Assembly: GCA_023391815.1 (NCBI GenBank)
Contig: JAEWAF010000064.1
Span: 62,001 to 126,000, forward strand
DNA: 64,000 nucleotides
Direction: 5' to 3'
Origin: Pseudomonadota bacterium
GTDB taxonomy: Bacteria > Pseudomonadota > Gammaproteobacteria > Steroidobacterales > Steroidobacteraceae
Both the position numbers and the translations under genes were made by a program. The notes beneath the pieces are model-generated. The model did no database searches. It saw nothing but the letters and a program-made list of their open reading frames with translations, and was not told the origin of the DNA. Positions 1-8,939 of the stretch are shown in pieces; the stretch's first letter is position 1, and the number at the start of each line of letters is the position of its first letter.

Positions 1-152
1 CGCCGCTGCGGGCGGCGTACGACTGGATCGATGAGTATCGACAGTTCTGGGACGACGCGTTCGATCGCCTGGATATTCTGCTGACCGACTTGAAGCGCCA
101 GCCCAAGGAGCGAAAATCTCATGCTCGAAAAAACAAGTCCTCCGCGCGCTAG
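1..152 (+). CDS. ArsR-family transcriptional regulator, C-terminal end (partial)
   Basis: Only the last 49 codons are present, in the frame beginning at base 3 and ending at a TAG at 150-152. The visible peptide (PLRAAYDWIDEYRQFWDDAF and on to DRLDILLTDLK) has the helical, aromatic-rich tail usual for small ArsR/SmtB-like regulators. Its end overlaps the next gene by 32 bases, so the two are translationally linked. ArsR regulator plus AHSA1-type SRPBCC protein is a very common bacterial gene pair, which is the main support for the name. The helix-turn-helix itself lies outside the window. Confidence 0.6.
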   Translation, partial: PLRAAYDWIDEYRQFWDDAFDRLDILLTDLKRQPKERKSHARKNKSSAR

Positions 153-642
153 TGGCGCTGAACGTACGATCTGTATCGAGCGCACGTTCGATGCTCCGCG
201 CGAGCTGGTGTTCGACGCGTGGACCAATCCGAAATATCTGTTGCGATGGTTCGCGCCGGGCGCCTGTTCGCTGCGCTTTCTCAGCATCGACGTGCGTCGC
301 GGTGGAACATTCCATTCGTGCATCAGCGATCCGTCGTTCGAGTGCTGGTGTGTCGGAACCTATCTGGAAATCTCGCGACCGGAGCGGCTCGTGTACACCA
401 TGGCCGTCGCCGATCGGCACGGTAACAAAATTGCGTCGGATGCCGCCGGTCACGATTCGCAGTGGCCGCCGGAAACGACCGTGGTCGTGACATTCGAAGA
501 GGTCGACGGGAAGACCCGCCTGACCTTGGAACAGAATGTTTCCGAAGCCTTGGCCCGGAAGACCGGCGCATATCCAAGCTGGCTCAACATGCTGGATCGG
601 CTGGATGAGTTGCTGCTCACGGCGGAGCCGATTCATGCGTAA
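121..642 (+). CDS. SRPBCC / AHSA1-type (Hsp90-ATPase-activator-like) protein
   Basis: A 173-aa cytoplasmic protein without a signal peptide. The opening (IERTFDAPRELVFDAWTNP, about residues 19-37, followed by a tryptophan-rich LLRWFAPG) and the closing NMLDRLDEL helix are typical of the AHSA1 branch of the START/SRPBCC fold, which forms a hydrophobic ligand pocket. Function in most members is unknown. It overlaps the upstream ArsR-like gene by 32 bases and ends inside the start of the following hydrolase, so the three form one operon, probably controlled by the ArsR-like protein. Start ATG is well supported by the overlap and by length, which matches the family. Confidence 0.88.
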   Translation: MLEKTSPPRASGAERTICIERTFDAPRELVFDAWTNPKYLLRWFAPGACSLRFLSIDVRRGGTFHSCISDPSFECWCVGTYLEISRPERLVYTMAVADRHGNKIASDAAGHDSQWPPETTVVVTFEEVDGKTRLTLEQNVSEALARKTGAYPSWLNMLDRLDELLLTAEPIHA

Positions 643-1486
643 GCAGCTTCTGATCTCGTGCTTCGCAGCCGTGCTTTCGATTGCGATGATCCCTGCATCG
701 GCCGACACCGCCGCGGCGCGCGGAGCCTACGCGGACGTAAACGGCATTCACATGTACTACGAAGAGCACGGCCCGAAAACCGGCGTGCCGCTGGTGCTGT
801 TACATGGTGGCGGCTCGACCATCGATGTAACTTTCGGCCGCGTGTTGCCATTTCTCGCCCGCTCGCATCGAATCATCGCGGTCGAGGAGCAGGGGCACGG
901 CCGCACCAGCGATCGGAACGCGCCGGTCCGGTTCGAAACATCGGCTGATGACGTGGCGGCGCTGCTCGAGCATCTGCATGTTCCGCAGGCCGATCTGTTC
1001 GGCTTCAGCAACGGCGCGAGCGTCGCGATGCAAGTCGCAATCCGGCACCCGACACTGGTGCGCAACCTGATATTCGCGTCCGCCATGACCAGGAGAGACG
1101 GCGCGCGTTCCGAGTTGTGGGCCTTCATCGACAAGGGCGATTTTTCCATGATGCCTCAGCCGCTGAAGGATGCGTTCCTCGAGGTCACTCCCGATCCGGT
1201 CAAGCTCAAGGTCATGCATGACAAAGATGCCGCTCGCATGCGCGGCTTTCGTGACGTGGCGGATCAAGACGTGAAATCGATCCGTGCGAGAACGTTGGTG
1301 CTCATTGGCGACCGCGATGTCGTCAGGCCCGAGCATGCGGTCGAGCTGACGCACCTCATCCCCGACGCTCGCCTCATGATCGTGCCCGGTGGACACGGCG
1401 ACTACATTGGCGAGGCGTTGACCAAGCCGGAGCCGGCCAACTTTCCGGAGCTGACAGCGGCGATAGTGGCTGCTTTTATCGGATAA
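635..1486 (+). CDS. exported alpha/beta-hydrolase
   Basis: 283 aa from the ATG at 635, which overlaps the stop of the SRPBCC gene; an earlier in-frame start would lie deep inside that gene and would bury the signal peptide. Residues 1-28 form a Sec signal peptide ending near ASA-DTA. The oxyanion HGGG is at 57-60, the nucleophile elbow GFSNG puts the catalytic serine at 125, a GDRDV acid loop lies near 226, and the histidine is H254 in GGHGDY. This is a full-length alpha/beta-hydrolase fold acting in the periplasm; the substrate (ester, lactone or peptide) cannot be read from the sequence. Last gene of the ArsR/SRPBCC operon. Confidence 0.88.
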   Translation: MRKQLLISCFAAVLSIAMIPASADTAAARGAYADVNGIHMYYEEHGPKTGVPLVLLHGGGSTIDVTFGRVLPFLARSHRIIAVEEQGHGRTSDRNAPVRFETSADDVAALLEHLHVPQADLFGFSNGASVAMQVAIRHPTLVRNLIFASAMTRRDGARSELWAFIDKGDFSMMPQPLKDAFLEVTPDPVKLKVMHDKDAARMRGFRDVADQDVKSIRARTLVLIGDRDVVRPEHAVELTHLIPDARLMIVPGGHGDYIGEALTKPEPANFPELTAAIVAAFIG

Positions 1487-1567
1487 ATGCCGATGCGATG
1501 CGCGACCGTGGGCCGGCGCTCGTCAAATTCATGCACGAAAGGCGCGTTCGTTGGTTTAAAACTCTTG

Positions 1568-1607
1568 TGACACACAAATTGTTGCCAGCTGGTGAATCTG
1601 TGTGTCA
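1568..1607. promoter_or_regulatory. inverted repeat, candidate operator upstream of the Lipoprotein_15-type gene
   Basis: Two perfect 9-base arms, TGACACACA at 1568-1576 and TGTGTGTCA at 1599-1607, separated by 22 bases. Each arm is followed by CAAATT or AAATT. The arms sit about 70 bases before the ATG at 1679, in the 192-base gap after the hydrolase gene, and the arm starts are 31 bases apart (about three helical turns). No T-run follows, so an operator is more likely than a terminator. Confidence 0.4.
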
Positions 1608-1678
1608 AATTAATTTCGGTCATCACTGCCGGACCGCAGTAAGGCAGTATCCGAGATCGTTTGGAACAAGAGAGACAT

Positions 1679-3109
1679 ATGCGACGACTGCGGACTTTGG
1701 GGGTTCTGGCGGGCGCGACCGTGTGCGCTTCGCTGGCAATGGCCGCGGAGCAGACGGCGGACTACTGGCAATCGCCAGCCAGCACGGATAAAGAAAACTA
1801 TGTACGCGTGCCGATGCCGGCGGGCATTCAGGTCATCGACACGGAGCTGGAAGGACCGGTGTTCGCCGATGCGAACGGCAAAACGCTTTATAGCTGGCCG
1901 CTGACCAAACTGCGCAACGGCGATATCGGCGATCGCAAGGACAGCGGTATCTCCAGCTGCACCGATGAAGTGCAGAAAACCACATCGGGCCTGATGAGCC
2001 CGTATCCGGGCGGGCTGTTGCTGCCGAATCTGGAGACGCGCAAGAGCTGCACTCAGGTGTGGCCACCGTTGCTCGCGCCAGCCGACGCCAAGCCGATCGG
2101 CTCCGGGCACAACCAGTGGACCACGATCAAGCGCCCCGATGGCAAGTTGCAGTGGAGCTACGGCGGCCAGCCTCTGTACACCTCCGATCTGGATAAGAAA
2201 CCGGGCGATGTGCTCGGCGGCACGAAGATTCAAAGAGCTGGCGATGGGCCCGCCGTGCGCGTGCCAGTCGGGCCGCCGCCGAACGTTCCGCCCGAGTTCG
2301 CCGGCACCGATGCCGATCCGGCTCGATACGGTCCGCTGCAAACGGCCACGGGTCGCCTGGTCACGGATCACAAAGGTTTTTCGGTCTACACCTGGGACGG
2401 CGATGAGCCCAACAAGTCCAAGTGCGTTCGCGAATGCCTGAAGGACTGGGCGCCGGTGTCCGCCGCCGTGACAGCCGTGCCGAATGGCGAGTGGGGCATC
2501 ATCGAACGCTCCCCGGGCATCAAGCAGTGGACCTTCCGTAAGAAACCTTTGTACACCTATGTTCTGGACCCGCACACGCGCAGCCTGTTGGGCAGCGACG
2601 TGCCCGGCTGGCACAACGTCTACACCCAGCGCGCGATCACGCCGCCGAAAGACTTCACGGTGCAGGACTCGATCGCCGGGCAGGTGCTCGGCGATTCCAA
2701 AGGCATGACGATCTACATATACAACTGCGGCGACGATGCGCTCGACCAGCTGGCTTGCGATCATCCCGACACCGAACAGGCGTATCGCCTGGCGATCTGT
2801 GGCAACGGCGATCCGCAGTTGTGCCAGCAAACCTTCCCGTATGTGCAGGCGGCACCGAACGCGAAGAGCGACAGCAGACTCTGGAGCGTGATGCTGATCG
2901 ATCCGAGCACGGGCCGTCGCGCGACCAAAGGTCAGGCCGGCGCGCTGAGTGTGTGGGCGTATCGGGACCGGCCGGTGTACACGTGTTCGCTCGATCGACA
3001 GCCCGGCGATGCCAACTGCGATTCGTTCGGTGAATTCAACGGACGCCGCAACGGGTATCGCGCGTTCTGGCTCAGGGACGATTTCGGCAACAGCGCATAC
3101 AGTTTGTAG
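1679..3109 (+). CDS. exported protein with Lipoprotein_15-type (COG4315) repeats
   Basis: 476 aa from the ATG at 1679, preceded by AAGAGAGA; an upstream TTG start is unlikely because the signal peptide (about residues 1-22, ending AMA-AEQ) begins at the ATG. The body carries several copies of the secreted-repeat pattern Yx(F/W)xxD: GKTLYSWPL near 66, GFSVYTWDGD near 231 and GMTIYIYNC near 340, each linked to a CxxxCxxxWxP-like segment, as in the PF03640 family. The C-terminal 150 residues are rich in paired cysteines, suggesting disulphides in the periplasm. Family role is unknown; some members are near cytochromes. It is followed closely by another exported protein at 3123, so the two probably share a transcript. 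Confidence 0.75.
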   Translation: MRRLRTLGVLAGATVCASLAMAAEQTADYWQSPASTDKENYVRVPMPAGIQVIDTELEGPVFADANGKTLYSWPLTKLRNGDIGDRKDSGISSCTDEVQKTTSGLMSPYPGGLLLPNLETRKSCTQVWPPLLAPADAKPIGSGHNQWTTIKRPDGKLQWSYGGQPLYTSDLDKKPGDVLGGTKIQRAGDGPAVRVPVGPPPNVPPEFAGTDADPARYGPLQTATGRLVTDHKGFSVYTWDGDEPNKSKCVRECLKDWAPVSAAVTAVPNGEWGIIERSPGIKQWTFRKKPLYTYVLDPHTRSLLGSDVPGWHNVYTQRAITPPKDFTVQDSIAGQVLGDSKGMTIYIYNCGDDALDQLACDHPDTEQAYRLAICGNGDPQLCQQTFPYVQAAPNAKSDSRLWSVMLIDPSTGRRATKGQAGALSVWAYRDRPVYTCSLDRQPGDANCDSFGEFNGRRNGYRAFWLRDDFGNSAYSL

Positions 3110-3122
3110 TCGGAGGCTCGAC

Positions 3123-4202
3123 ATGAGAAGCGATCGACGGATCTCGCTGACGTTGGCAATCGCAATGGGCCTGGCGCTGGTCGGCAGCGCCGGCGCGGCA
3201 CCCCAGGAAGAAAGTTTCGTCCTGCGCGACGGCGTCATCGGTTATGTGATGACCGAGAGAGTCTGGGCCGTGTACGAGACCAAGGACGGCAAGGAAGAGT
3301 GTCCGCAGGGCTTGAACGATGGCAATCGCGAAGAGTTCAAGAAACTCTTCCCCGAGGACGGCAAGCAGCGCACCGTGGTCGAAACGCAGCTCAAGCGCGA
3401 AGGCGAGCAGTGGCATCCGGACCGCGCCACTTACAAAATGCCGTACAAGGAAGTGCAGGGGAAAATCTCCTTCGGCCTGAATCTCGACGGCAAGGTCGAT
3501 GCGGACGATTTCACCAGCCCCGAGGGCGAGCCGGGCATCGACAACCAGCTGTATCGAGCCAACGGCTGCATCGCCGGCTATCGCGCCGGCGGTTCGTTCG
3601 CGCACTTCGAGAACCTGTTCATGAAACAGAGCGAAGACAGCCGCGTGCTGATCGAGCTCACCGGCGTCGACGATCTGAGCAACGACGACGATGTGACGAT
3701 CACGACCTATCGCGGCCTGGAGAACCTTCTGACCGACGCCACCGGCGATGCCTTCGTGCCCGGCGGCACGCAACGAATCGACATGCGCTGGGGCAAGCGT
3801 TACATCAGCCGCGCGAAAGGCAAGATCGTCGACGGAACATTGCTCTCCGAGCCCATGGATACGTTGCTCATCCCCTGGGGCCGCGGTGTCTCGTATCAGT
3901 ACCAGGTGTTCCGCGGCGCTCGTTTCAAATTGAAACTCACACCGCAGACCGCCGAAGGCCTGCTGGCCGGCTACGCCGACGTGGACAGTTACACGCTGCG
4001 TAAGAACGAAGGCTGGTCCACGCATCATCAAAGTTATGGACAGTTCTCGTCGATCACGCAGCGGCAGGCGATGAATCGCCTGGCCGACGGTTATCCCGAT
4101 CCGAAAACTGGCAAGAACACCGCGATCTCCTCGGCCATGCGCGTGAAATTCACGCAGGTCTTCATCCAGCGTCCCGACCAGGAGCTGGTGAGCAAGCGTT
4201 GA
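3123..4202 (+). CDS. exported protein of unknown function
   Basis: 359 aa from the ATG at 3123, 13 bases after the previous stop, with GGAGG nearby as a ribosome site. Residues 1-25 are a Sec signal peptide cleaved near AGA-APQ. The mature part is polar, begins with a segment rich in Asp/Glu/Lys, contains a FxSPEGEPGIDNQ stretch near 140 and a VDDLSNDDD acidic patch near 195, and has no catalytic motif I can name. It has no lipobox and no membrane helix. Because it is downstream of and adjacent to the Lipoprotein_15-type gene, a joint periplasmic role is likely but unproven. Confidence 0.7.
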   Translation: MRSDRRISLTLAIAMGLALVGSAGAAPQEESFVLRDGVIGYVMTERVWAVYETKDGKEECPQGLNDGNREEFKKLFPEDGKQRTVVETQLKREGEQWHPDRATYKMPYKEVQGKISFGLNLDGKVDADDFTSPEGEPGIDNQLYRANGCIAGYRAGGSFAHFENLFMKQSEDSRVLIELTGVDDLSNDDDVTITTYRGLENLLTDATGDAFVPGGTQRIDMRWGKRYISRAKGKIVDGTLLSEPMDTLLIPWGRGVSYQYQVFRGARFKLKLTPQTAEGLLAGYADVDSYTLRKNEGWSTHHQSYGQFSSITQRQAMNRLADGYPDPKTGKNTAISSAMRVKFTQVFIQRPDQELVSKR

Positions 4203-4338
4203 CGGCGGTGGGCGGCTCGAGCAGCCGCTGGCAGCTCACGAACGATAAACCGAAGGTCGGCTCACGCGCTGCGTGCAGCCGACGACGGTCGAGTGTGGGC
4301 AGACGATTCCGGTTCGATTTGGCAAGCAAGGTAACGAC

Positions 4339-5202
4339 ATGCGCAAAGTTCTCAAGGCCAGCCTGGCGGCTGCATTCCTCGCGACGGCGACGCTGACACC
4401 GATGATGTCGGGCGCGGCATCCAAGTCACAGCCGGTCGAATTCGAACTGATGACCTGGCCCGAAGTGCGCGATGCGCTCGCCGCCGGCAAGACGACCGCT
4501 CTCATCTACACGGGCGGTGTCGAGCAGCGCGGTCCGCAGAATGCCAACGGCGGCCACAATCTGATGGCGCGAGGCATCGTCAAAGCCATCGCGCAAAAGC
4601 TCGGCAATGCCATCGCGATGCCGGTGTTGCCGATCACGCCGAACAATGCCAGCGCCGAGTTGCCCGGTACGATCGGTCTGACGCCCGAGCTGCTGGAAGC
4701 CGTGTTGGAGCGCATGACCGAGCAGTCGATCGCGACCGGGTTCAAGAACGTGGTGCTCATGGGCGATCACGGCGGCGGGCAGGGCGAGGGCGACAAGAAT
4801 GTCTATCGTCGCGTGGCCACCAGGTTGAACGACAAGTACAGCGCCCAGGGCATTCACGTGTTCTATTGCGATCAGGTGTACATGCCGGCGAACGCGGCCT
4901 TCGACAAGGAGATCGCGGCGGAAGGTTATCCGCCGAGCCTGCACGGCGGCCTGACCGACACCTCGATCATGATGTACCTGGATAAAGACGGCACCTATGT
5001 GCGCAAGAACCTGCTGCCGCAGGCCGTCGGCATTCCGGTCGGCCCGGACGGCAAGCCGCAGGCCAGCTCCGATCCGAAGTTGAAGAACGGCATCGTCGGC
5101 GACGGCCGTCGCTCGAGCGCCAAGCTCGGCAAGCGCGCCTTCGATCTCAAGGTGGACTACGCCGTGAAGCAGATTCAAAGCTTCATTCCGTCGAACCGCT
5201 GA
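4339..5202 (+). CDS. exported, divergent creatininase-family protein
   Basis: 287 aa from the ATG at 4339; residues 1-28 form a signal peptide. The family normally hydrolyses cyclic or linear amides with two metal ions in the cytoplasm. Here the first ligand motif reads GGVEQRGPQ, keeping the glutamate (E62) but with arginine at the usual histidine (R64); the usual Asp is replaced near GGHN (H73). GDHGGG keeps H144, and the second HAGxxETS-like motif reads HGGLTDTS (H202, D207). Fold membership is clear; the altered ligands and the export signal mean creatininase activity should not be assumed. It sits directly before an Lrp-type regulator and a TonB receptor, suggesting a peptide-like or amide substrate. 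Confidence 0.75.
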   Translation: MRKVLKASLAAAFLATATLTPMMSGAASKSQPVEFELMTWPEVRDALAAGKTTALIYTGGVEQRGPQNANGGHNLMARGIVKAIAQKLGNAIAMPVLPITPNNASAELPGTIGLTPELLEAVLERMTEQSIATGFKNVVLMGDHGGGQGEGDKNVYRRVATRLNDKYSAQGIHVFYCDQVYMPANAAFDKEIAAEGYPPSLHGGLTDTSIMMYLDKDGTYVRKNLLPQAVGIPVGPDGKPQASSDPKLKNGIVGDGRRSSAKLGKRAFDLKVDYAVKQIQSFIPSNR

Positions 5203-5218
5203 AGGCACGGAGCACGCC

Positions 5219-5704
5219 ATGGAGCACGAGACGCCAGTCATCAACGAGATCGATCGCCGGATTCTCCTGCTCCTGCAGAGCGACGCGTCGCTCCCGTGCA
5301 CCAGGATCGCTTCGGAAGTCGGTTTGTCCCAGCCGCAATGCTGGCGTCGGATCCAGCAGTTCCACCGGGACGGCTGGATCTCGAGCGTGGTCGCCTTGCT
5401 CAATCGCGCCAAGCTCGGCGTCGGCACGCAATTGTTCGTGCACGTCAGGGTGGCCAAGAAGGACCCGACCAGTCTCGCCGAGTTCTCGCGGGCCATTCGT
5501 GAGTTGCCGGAGGTGCTGGAGTGCCACGCGGTGCTGGGGGCCTTCGATTTCATGCTGCGCGTGGTCGTGCCGAATCTGGATGCGTACCAGCGGTTTCATT
5601 TCGACAAGCTCGATCGCGTGCCGCACATCTGCGAGGCGCGGTGCATGGCGTCGGTGGCGGAGGTCAAGTACACGACCTCGCTGCCACTCACGTCGCTGAT
5701 GTAA
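5219..5704 (+). CDS. Lrp/AsnC-family transcriptional regulator
   Basis: 161 aa, the usual length. Residues 8-60 contain the N-terminal winged helix (IDRRILLLLQSDAS, then EVGLSQPQCWRRIQQ as recognition helix), with RDGWISSVVALLN as the wing. The C-terminal half is the RAM/ligand-binding domain (about 70-150), with LPEVLECHAVLGAFDFMLRV as its core. Lrp-type regulators sense amino acids or related small molecules. It lies 16 bases behind the creatininase-like gene and upstream of a TonB receptor, which makes these two its likely targets. Confidence 0.92.
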   Translation: MEHETPVINEIDRRILLLLQSDASLPCTRIASEVGLSQPQCWRRIQQFHRDGWISSVVALLNRAKLGVGTQLFVHVRVAKKDPTSLAEFSRAIRELPEVLECHAVLGAFDFMLRVVVPNLDAYQRFHFDKLDRVPHICEARCMASVAEVKYTTSLPLTSLM

Positions 5705-5934
5705 CCAACACGCGCGCCAGTAATTCTCAACGACCCGCCTCGGCACGGGGTGTGACGACGAAATATTGTCGCCGCGGGGCCGCTGCCTGCATCGAATTCC
5801 GATCACATGACAGGTTCGATTTAACTATCCAAAATAAAAAAATCTTCAAGTGACAAATGACGGTTGGATCCGCGGCAAGGAAGCCCTCTGGCTCGACTCG
5901 GAACGCTAACTAATTTCGCAAGGGGGATGGCTCG

Positions 5935-8865
5935 ATGACGATGGAAACCAAATCGGTGGCCGCGGCCGTGCGCCGTACGCTGGGGATTGCCGGCGGCACG
6001 CTGCTGGTGCTGACGACGCTGGGTGCCGGTACAGCGCTCGCACAGGAGGCACAGACTCAGGAGAGCAGCAACTCGGTGCTCGACGTAGTCACCGTGACCG
6101 GCACGCGCATCGTGCGCGACGGCTACGAAGCGCCGACGCCAGTCTCGGTGCTGGGCATGGAGCAGCTCAGCGAAATGGCAACCACCAACCTCGCCGACTC
6201 GGTGAACCGATTGCCCGCGCTTTCCGGCGGCCGCAGCTCGCATAACTATTCCGGCAACATCAGCTCGGGCACGGCGGGCATCAACACGCTGAACCTGCGC
6301 GGCCTCGGTGCCAACCGCACGCTGGTGCTGTTGGATGGCAAGCGCATGGCTCCGGCCACGCTGGGCACGGGCGACAACGCCACCGGCGCGCCCGACGCCA
6401 ACGCCATTCCCACAGCGCTGATCCAGCGCGTGGAAATCGTGACGGGCGGCGCCTCCGCCGTGTACGGCTCGGACGCGCTCGCCGGCGTGGTGAACTTCAT
6501 TCTCGATAAAGAATTCACCGGCATCAAAGGCACGGCCGAATACGGCCAGACCACTTATCACGACAACGACAGCCAGCTGTATTCGCTGGCCGTCGGCGCA
6601 CCGTTCGCGAGCGATCGCGGCCACTTGTTGTTCAGCGCCGAGTGGGCCGGCTCCGATGAAATTCGCGGCAACGATCGTCCGTGGAATCAACGGTCCTATC
6701 AGCTGATCAACAATCCGGCGGCCACCAACACCAATGGCCTGCCTCGCCTGATCAAGGTGTTCGACGTCGGCATGAGTCAGGCCACCGAGGGCGGTTTGAT
6801 CACCGGTTGTTACTTTGGCGCGGCGACTTCTCCCACGGCTGCGGGCTGCGGCTTGCGCGGCACCGACTTCGTCGGCGGCGGCGCGCAGATGCCGTTCACC
6901 TTCGGCAACATCATCAGCAACCCGTACATGTCGGGGGGCGATTGGGAACGTTCGCGCAACGACAATCTACAGTCGTTGACGATGCAGATGGAGCGCAGCA
7001 CCGCGTTCGGTCGTGCCAGCTTCGATATCACCGATAACACCACGGTCTACACCGAGCTTGGCTATTCCAAGACGCGCGCCATCAACCACCACGCGCTGCG
7101 CTCGTTCGACTTCAATCTGAAGATTCCGGTCACTAACGCCTTCATCCCGGATGACATTCGGCAGACCATGCTCGCCAACAACATCACGGCGCTGCAGATG
7201 GGCACGACCAACGCGGACCTGCCGGCGCTGCAAGGTGACAACACGCGCACCTTCAAGCGCATGGCGCTCGGCGTCGAAGGCGAATTCGAGCTGGCCGGCG
7301 ACAGCTGGTCGTGGGATGCCTACGCTCAACGCAGCAGCACCGAGGCGTTGCAGACTGCGCCGGGTAACCGCATCAATGCCAATTACACGAAGGCGATCAA
7401 TTCGGTTCGCGATGGCTCGGGCAACATCGTGTGCGCAGTCAACGCGGACGTGAGTACCGCCAACGACGATCCGGCGTGTGTGCCGTACAACCCGTTCGGC
7501 GTCGGCGTGAACTCGCAGGCCGTGATCGACTACATCACCGAGAAGGGTCGGGCCAATCAGGAATTGATTCAGGACGTCGCCGCGATCAGCGCCAGCGGCC
7601 AGCCATTCTCTTCGTGGGCCGGTCCGATTTCGTTGGCGTTCGGCGTCGAGCATCGCCGTGAGGAAGTCAAAGGCACGGCCAGCGCGCTGGACGAGTTGGG
7701 TGCTTTCTTCGCGGGTAACTGGCATGCCTCGCACGGTAAATACAACGTGACGGAAGGCTTCGTCGAAACCGTCGTGCCGCTGCTGGCTGACGTACCGGCC
7801 GCGCAAGCACTGGACCTGAACGCGGCCGCGCGCTGGACCGACTACAGCACTTCCGGCGATGTGGTCACGTGGAAACTGGGTACGACCTGGCAGCCCATCG
7901 ATGACGTGCGCTTCCGCGTGACTCGTTCGCGCGATATCCGTGCTCCCAGCCTCGGCGATCTGTTCAACGCCGGCGCGAGTGGCGGCAGCAACTTCACGGA
8001 CCCGCGAGACGGCTCGCAATCGGTGATCACGAGCGTCACCACCGGCAATCCGGAACTGGTGCCCGAAGAAGCCGACACGACCGGCGTTGGCGTCGTGTTC
8101 TCGCCGCGCTTCCTGCCGGGCTTCACGATGTCGGTCGACTACTATCAGATCGAGATCGACGGCGCGATTGCCTCGCTCGGCGCGCAGGAGAATGCCAATC
8201 GCTGCGAACGAGGCGTCACCGAGTTGTGCCGTTACGTGATTCGTGGCGCCGACGGCAAGATCGTCACGGTGCTCAACCAGCCGCAAAACATCCTCTCGCA
8301 GGAAGCGACCGGCTTCGACGTCGAGATGAGCTACACCGTGACGGTGGGCCCTGGCGATCTGCAGTTGCGTGCGCTGGGCACGTACTTCGACAAGCTGCTG
8401 ACCAAAGACGAGCGCACCGTCGACGGCTCGGGTCTGAATGCCGGCGGCGCCGGTATCGGACTGGGCAATGCGCTGGCGTCGCCGAAGTATCGTTACCTGG
8501 TCTCGGTCGGTTACAACTGGGAGCCGGTCACGGCAACGCTCACGATGCGTGGCGTCAGCTCGGGCAAGTACAACAACGACTTCATCGTTTGTAATGGCGA
8601 CTGCCCGCCGACCACGACTTCGTCGCCGTACCAGACGATCGACAGCAACTACATCGCTGGCGCGCGGTACTTCGACCTGTCGCTCAACGGCAAGCTGATG
8701 GACACGGGCGCCGAGCTGTTCTTCGTGGTCGATAACCTGTTCAACCGGGCCCCCGCGCTGGTTGCCGGTACTCGCGGCGGCGGGTACTACAACGGCCAGG
8801 ACAACGCGGATTATTACGACCGCCTGGGTCGTTATTACCGCGCTGGCATTCGGTTCCAGTTCTAA
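5935..8865 (+). CDS. TonB-dependent outer-membrane receptor (976 aa)
   Basis: Signal peptide in residues 1-36 (ending ALAQEAQ), a plug domain starting at VVTVTGTRIVRDGYEAPTP (about 50), the plug motifs GLGANRTLVLLDGKR (about 123-137) and VEIVTGGASAVYGSDALAG (about 165-183), then a long beta-barrel ending in the aromatic RAGIRFQF. This long-plug type resembles receptors for peptides, sugars or aromatic compounds rather than siderophores. A strong AGGGGG ribosome site precedes the ATG. The 230-base gap upstream contains an A/T-rich stretch at 5818-5850 that is unusual here and may hold the promoter. It is related in style and length to the receptor at 58680. Confidence 0.93.
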   Translation: MTMETKSVAAAVRRTLGIAGGTLLVLTTLGAGTALAQEAQTQESSNSVLDVVTVTGTRIVRDGYEAPTPVSVLGMEQLSEMATTNLADSVNRLPALSGGRSSHNYSGNISSGTAGINTLNLRGLGANRTLVLLDGKRMAPATLGTGDNATGAPDANAIPTALIQRVEIVTGGASAVYGSDALAGVVNFILDKEFTGIKGTAEYGQTTYHDNDSQLYSLAVGAPFASDRGHLLFSAEWAGSDEIRGNDRPWNQRSYQLINNPAATNTNGLPRLIKVFDVGMSQATEGGLITGCYFGAATSPTAAGCGLRGTDFVGGGAQMPFTFGNIISNPYMSGGDWERSRNDNLQSLTMQMERSTAFGRASFDITDNTTVYTELGYSKTRAINHHALRSFDFNLKIPVTNAFIPDDIRQTMLANNITALQMGTTNADLPALQGDNTRTFKRMALGVEGEFELAGDSWSWDAYAQRSSTEALQTAPGNRINANYTKAINSVRDGSGNIVCAVNADVSTANDDPACVPYNPFGVGVNSQAVIDYITEKGRANQELIQDVAAISASGQPFSSWAGPISLAFGVEHRREEVKGTASALDELGAFFAGNWHASHGKYNVTEGFVETVVPLLADVPAAQALDLNAAARWTDYSTSGDVVTWKLGTTWQPIDDVRFRVTRSRDIRAPSLGDLFNAGASGGSNFTDPRDGSQSVITSVTTGNPELVPEEADTTGVGVVFSPRFLPGFTMSVDYYQIEIDGAIASLGAQENANRCERGVTELCRYVIRGADGKIVTVLNQPQNILSQEATGFDVEMSYTVTVGPGDLQLRALGTYFDKLLTKDERTVDGSGLNAGGAGIGLGNALASPKYRYLVSVGYNWEPVTATLTMRGVSSGKYNNDFIVCNGDCPPTTTSSPYQTIDSNYIAGARYFDLSLNGKLMDTGAELFFVVDNLFNRAPALVAGTRGGGYYNGQDNADYYDRLGRYYRAGIRFQF

Positions 8866-8882
8866 GACTGGTGATGTCGCAT

Positions 8883-8910
8883 ACGGAGCGGACGGTAACG
8901 TCCGCTCCGT
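8883..8910 (+). terminator. stem-loop after the receptor gene
   Basis: A perfect 11-base inverted repeat (ACGGAGCGGAC at 8883-8893 and GTCCGCTCCGT at 8900-8910) with a GGTAAC loop lies 17 bases after the receptor stop and 29 bases before the next ATG. There is no strong T-run, so it may be an attenuator or mRNA-stabilising hairpin that sets the ratio of receptor to hydrolase rather than a full terminator. Confidence 0.5.
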
Positions 8911-8939
8911 CCGGGCAACGTTGTTGGAGGTCGAATCGC

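Noticed and set aside
1610..3238. Long open frame on the minus strand opposite the Lipoprotein_15-type gene
   Set aside because: GC-rich third positions keep antisense frames open. It has no ribosome site, no family pattern and an odd Arg/Ala/Val-rich composition, while the plus-strand protein has a signal peptide and repeats.
6967..8286. 440-codon open frame opposite the first TonB receptor
   Set aside because: Lies entirely within a clear receptor gene, with histidine/arginine-rich shadow composition.
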